In this document: piece after piece, positions 38,139-40,160 of the stretch
Position numbering within the stretch: position 1 is the stretch's first letter
How the letters are laid out: each line of letters starts with the position of its first letter
Notes under the pieces: model-generated
What the model saw: only the letters and a program-made list of their open reading frames with translations
The model's database searches: none
What the model was told of the DNA's origin: nothing
Translations under genes and position numbers: made by a program
Assembly: GCA_018335035.1 (NCBI GenBank)
Contig: JAGXKT010000004.1
Location: 100,733 to 140,892, forward strand
DNA from: Phycisphaerae bacterium
Lineage (GTDB): Bacteria > Planctomycetota > Phycisphaerae > SM23-33
DNA length: 40,160 nt
Direction: 5' to 3'

Positions 38139-38969
38139 ATGATTACATTCAGCGCCTTTGCTGACGAAATCGCCGACGACCTGACGGAGCAGATAGACGT
38201 CTGCGAGGCCAACGGCGTCCGCTGTATCGACGTTCGAGGCATCGACGGTGTCAACGTCTCGAAGTTGACGGTCGAGCAGGCCCGCCAATACAAGCAGCAG
38301 CTCGGCGACCGCGGCTTCCGTGTGCCCTGCATCGGCTCGCCGATCGGCAAGATCAATATCAGCGACGACTTCGATGTGCACCTGGACCTTTTCAAGCACT
38401 GCTGCGACGTTGCCCGCGCGTTCGGCACGCAACGCATCCGCGTATTCAGCTTCTATCCGTCCGAGGGCGCCGACATCGCCGACCAGCGCGATGCGGTCAT
38501 GGAGCGGATGCGGCGCCTGATCGATGTCGCCGAACAGCACGACGTGCTGCTGATGCACGAAAACGAAAAGGCGATCTACGGCGCTGTCCCTGATCGCGTC
38601 CTGGACCTGTTCGAGACGCTCGGCTCGCCGCGCCTCCAGGGGGTCTTCGATCCGGCCAACTACGTCGAGGAAGGGGTCGCGCCCTACGACGACGGCTGGC
38701 GCACGGGGCTCGATGAGCGGACGCACTACGTGCACGTCAAGGACTATGACCCGGCCAGGGAGGCCTGCGTGCCGGCCGGGCAGGGTAACGGGCAATTTGA
38801 TGAGATATTCCGCGATCTCCGGCAGCGCGATTGGGACGGGTTTGCCACGCTTGAGCCGCATCTTGCCCAGGCGGGGCAATTCTCCGGACATACAGGGGCG
38901 GCTCTGTTCGCCGATGCGGTCGCCGCCCTTCGCGATGTCTGCGATCGCGCGGGGCTCACATACCAATAG
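38139..38969 (+). CDS. Sugar phosphate isomerase/epimerase (AP endonuclease 2-like TIM barrel)
   Basis: A 276-residue TIM-barrel protein of the xylose isomerase-like family. It opens ITFSAFADEIADDLTEQID; metal-binding positions are suggested by LLMHENEKAIYG (Glu), GVFDPANYVEEG (Asp) and YVHVKDYD (His and Asp), and the barrel ends with FATLEPHL (Glu). Family members isomerise or epimerise sugars, or act on inositol derivatives; the substrate is unknown. The start at 38139 begins the first barrel strand and has a ribosome site. Confidence 0.86.
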   Translation: MITFSAFADEIADDLTEQIDVCEANGVRCIDVRGIDGVNVSKLTVEQARQYKQQLGDRGFRVPCIGSPIGKINISDDFDVHLDLFKHCCDVARAFGTQRIRVFSFYPSEGADIADQRDAVMERMRRLIDVAEQHDVLLMHENEKAIYGAVPDRVLDLFETLGSPRLQGVFDPANYVEEGVAPYDDGWRTGLDERTHYVHVKDYDPAREACVPAGQGNGQFDEIFRDLRQRDWDGFATLEPHLAQAGQFSGHTGAALFADAVAALRDVCDRAGLTYQ

Positions 38970-39114
38970 GCCTTCTCTTAATTTGTTTATTCAAAATCGG
39001 TTATGCCACTTTCGTGAGGGGGGGGTGAGGTCTGCGGTGGAAACGGCGCCGTAATGATGCGGGAAAAACCGCAATACGACAAAAAACACCCCTTACGCCC
39101 AGCGCATGTGTGGG

Positions 39115-39120
39115 TATAAT
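39115..39120 (+). promoter_or_regulatory. -10 box for the LuxR-type regulator
   Basis: A perfect TATAAT in a rather AT-rich gap. The -35 is weak. Transcription would start near 39127, giving a leader of about 120 bases that contains the hairpin at 39141-39156. Confidence 0.4.
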
Positions 39121-39140
39121 AACCTATATTGCCGTTGAAG

Positions 39141-39156
39141 GTCCTCATACGAGGAC
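39141..39156 (+). promoter_or_regulatory. Inverted repeat in the regulator leader
   Basis: GTCCTC and GAGGAC around the loop ATAC, a perfect 6-base-pair stem, about 15 bases after the predicted transcription start. It could be an operator for autoregulation or a leader RNA hairpin. No T tract follows. Confidence 0.4.
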
Positions 39157-39245
39157 GGTTGGCTCAGCCGCGCCTGCAAGGAGGCACATGTCGCATGTCC
39201 CACGGACGGCTCCGCTGCTGTTGAGAGTGCAAGTGGAGACCGATT

Positions 39246-39959
39246 ATGTCCAAGAAGACTGCCGCCTCGGGCCCCTCGTCGCGTAAGGCCGCCACCTCGT
39301 TGTCCGTATGCCTTGTCAACGGCCCGGAACTGCTGCGTGACGCGCTGCAAGCCCTTCTGGGCGAGGAAGACATCGACGTATCCAACACGTTGGCGAACTC
39401 ACGGGCCCTCGCCGAGGCCCTGGCGGATGCCAGCGAGCCGCTCGGCGACGTGATCGTCCTGCTGTTGACCGGCGGGCCGTTCAGTGCCTTCCACCAGGTC
39501 CGTGAGGCCCTGGAAGGCACCGAGCAGGCCGTTCCGCTTGTGGTTGTCTCCGAGCAGGCCACGCGAGGCCAGGTGTACGCCGCCCTCCGCATCGGTGCCA
39601 AGGCCTATGTCAGTTTCGATACACCGCCGGAGGAGCTATTCCGGGCGATCAAGACGGCCGCGGAAGGCAAAGTCTATCTTGCCCCGGCCGCGGCGGAAAT
39701 GCTCGTCGGGGACGTCTCGCACGCCGTGCGCCCGGGCGAAACTACCGGTCGCCTGCCCAGCGTGGAGTTGTCTCAACGCGAGATCGAGGTCGTTCAGCTT
39801 CTCTGCGAGGGATTGACGAGCAAGGAAATCGGCCGGCGTCTTCACATCAGCGCCAAGACGGTGGAGAACCACCGCTACAACATCTACCGAAAGTGCGAGG
39901 TGGACACGCTGGCCGGACTCATGCGACATGCGATCCAACAGGGGTTGGTTTCGATCTGA
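39246..39959 (+). CDS. LuxR/NarL-type regulator with degenerate receiver domain
   Basis: A 237-residue DNA-binding protein. The C-terminal HTH is a typical LuxR/GerE domain (about 173-235): LSQREIEVVQLLCEGLTSKEIGRRLHISAKTVENHRYNIYRK. The N-terminal half has the receiver-domain fold, but the phosphorylation site is lost: the acidic pair is N25-G26 (VNGPELL), the usual phospho-acceptor Asp position reads Leu (GDVIVLLL, L73), the conserved Thr is Ser (VVVSEQ) and the conserved Lys is Phe (AYVSFDT, F124). It should therefore work without phosphorylation, perhaps by ligand or partner binding. The ATG at 39246 follows GGAG. No sensor kinase is nearby. Confidence 0.85.
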   Translation: MSKKTAASGPSSRKAATSLSVCLVNGPELLRDALQALLGEEDIDVSNTLANSRALAEALADASEPLGDVIVLLLTGGPFSAFHQVREALEGTEQAVPLVVVSEQATRGQVYAALRIGAKAYVSFDTPPEELFRAIKTAAEGKVYLAPAAAEMLVGDVSHAVRPGETTGRLPSVELSQREIEVVQLLCEGLTSKEIGRRLHISAKTVENHRYNIYRKCEVDTLAGLMRHAIQQGLVSI

Positions 39960-39976
39960 TCGAGTCGCGCGCCGTC

Positions 39977-40160
39977 CTAGCGATCCCGCCCGCCGATGAC
40001 GACGTCCGCCTCGCGAACGACCGCGTCGGGCAAGGTGATCTCCAGCGACCGAGCGGCCGCCAGGTTCGCCGCAATCTGGTACCGCGGCGCCACCGGGTCG
40101 GAGTTGCGCGCCGTCCCGCCCAGCACGTCGGCCGTCAGCGCCCCGGCCTGAGCCCCGTTC
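39977..40160 (-). CDS. ABC transporter substrate-binding protein (C-terminal fragment)
   Basis: The last about 61 codons of a minus-strand gene; the rest is beyond the window. The visible C-terminus reads PRYQIAANLAAARSLEITLP, then DAVVREADVVIGGRDR and a TAG stop. It matches the end of the ABC-transporter substrate-binding family that includes TrpX-like proteins, where N-x-x-x-A-x-x-L-G-x-T-I-P is conserved. Such proteins are usually exported lipoproteins or periplasmic binders; the ligand is unknown. It converges with the regulator gene (17 bases apart). Confidence 0.72.
   Translation of the reverse strand, partial: NGAQAGALTADVLGGTARNSDPVAPRYQIAANLAAARSLEITLPDAVVREADVVIGGRDR

Noticed and set aside
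1-40160. CRISPR array, insertion sequences, prophage or integron
   Set aside because: No regularly spaced repeats, transposase, integrase, capsid or attachment-type repeats were seen on reading both strands.

Overview
The window looks like chromosomal DNA of a GC-rich, Gram-negative-type bacterium with compact gene spacing. Several predicted lipoproteins, an AsmA-like inner-membrane protein, a CsgG-like lipoprotein, a GspG-like pseudopilin domain, a DUF4091/CBM9 surface glycosidase-like protein and Arg-Pro-Ala linkers together suggest a member of the Planctomycetota (possibly a Phycisphaerae-like lineage). That placement is inference from gene content. I call 38 protein genes, two of them cut by the window edges. 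I see no rRNA, tRNA, CRISPR array, insertion sequence or prophage. No gene-free stretch exceeds 300 bases; the longest are 10438-10724 and 38970-39245.

Left part (1-8.3 kb, mostly minus strand). A P-loop ATPase and a small TOPRIM-like protein overlap by 4 bases and lie directly upstream of lysA. This pair is the only part that resembles an accessory or defence-type system. Next come an exported HtrA protease and a glycerate kinase, led by a metallophosphoesterase; all three are joined by 4-base overlaps and driven by a clear sigma70-type promoter. An APH-family kinase and endonuclease III converge at about 7.6 kb.

Middle (8.4-21.8 kb). Pyrimidine genes pyrR-pyrB and pyrC flank a GH3 glycosidase gene. 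A PilZ-domain protein follows. A minus-strand group reads HU-like protein, unknown 256-residue protein, giant AsmA-like protein, MTA phosphorylase. An arginine-rich exported protein and a divergent thymidylate synthase-family enzyme come next.

Right part (21.9-40.2 kb). A plus-strand run encodes the DUF4091/CBM9 lipoprotein, a membrane-anchored protein of unknown role, PabB, precorrin-2 dehydrogenase and HemA, linking folate and tetrapyrrole synthesis. Then follow a GspG-like protein and a CsgG-like lipoprotein (divergent), ScpA, an FKBP-type isomerase, a parvulin lipoprotein overlapping an aminotransferase gene, a lytic transglycosylase, a ferritin-like protein, MsrB, CdsA, a sugar isomerase-like protein, a LuxR-type regulator with a degenerate receiver domain, and the end of an ABC-transporter binding protein.

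Promoters of the TTGNNN-17-TANNNT type are readable in many divergent regions. Three of them lie so close to the start codon that the transcripts should be leaderless or nearly so. Best candidates for follow-up are the ATPase/TOPRIM pair next to lysA, the pseudo-receiver regulator, the divergent thymidylate synthase, the unknown 256-residue family, and the leaderless starts.
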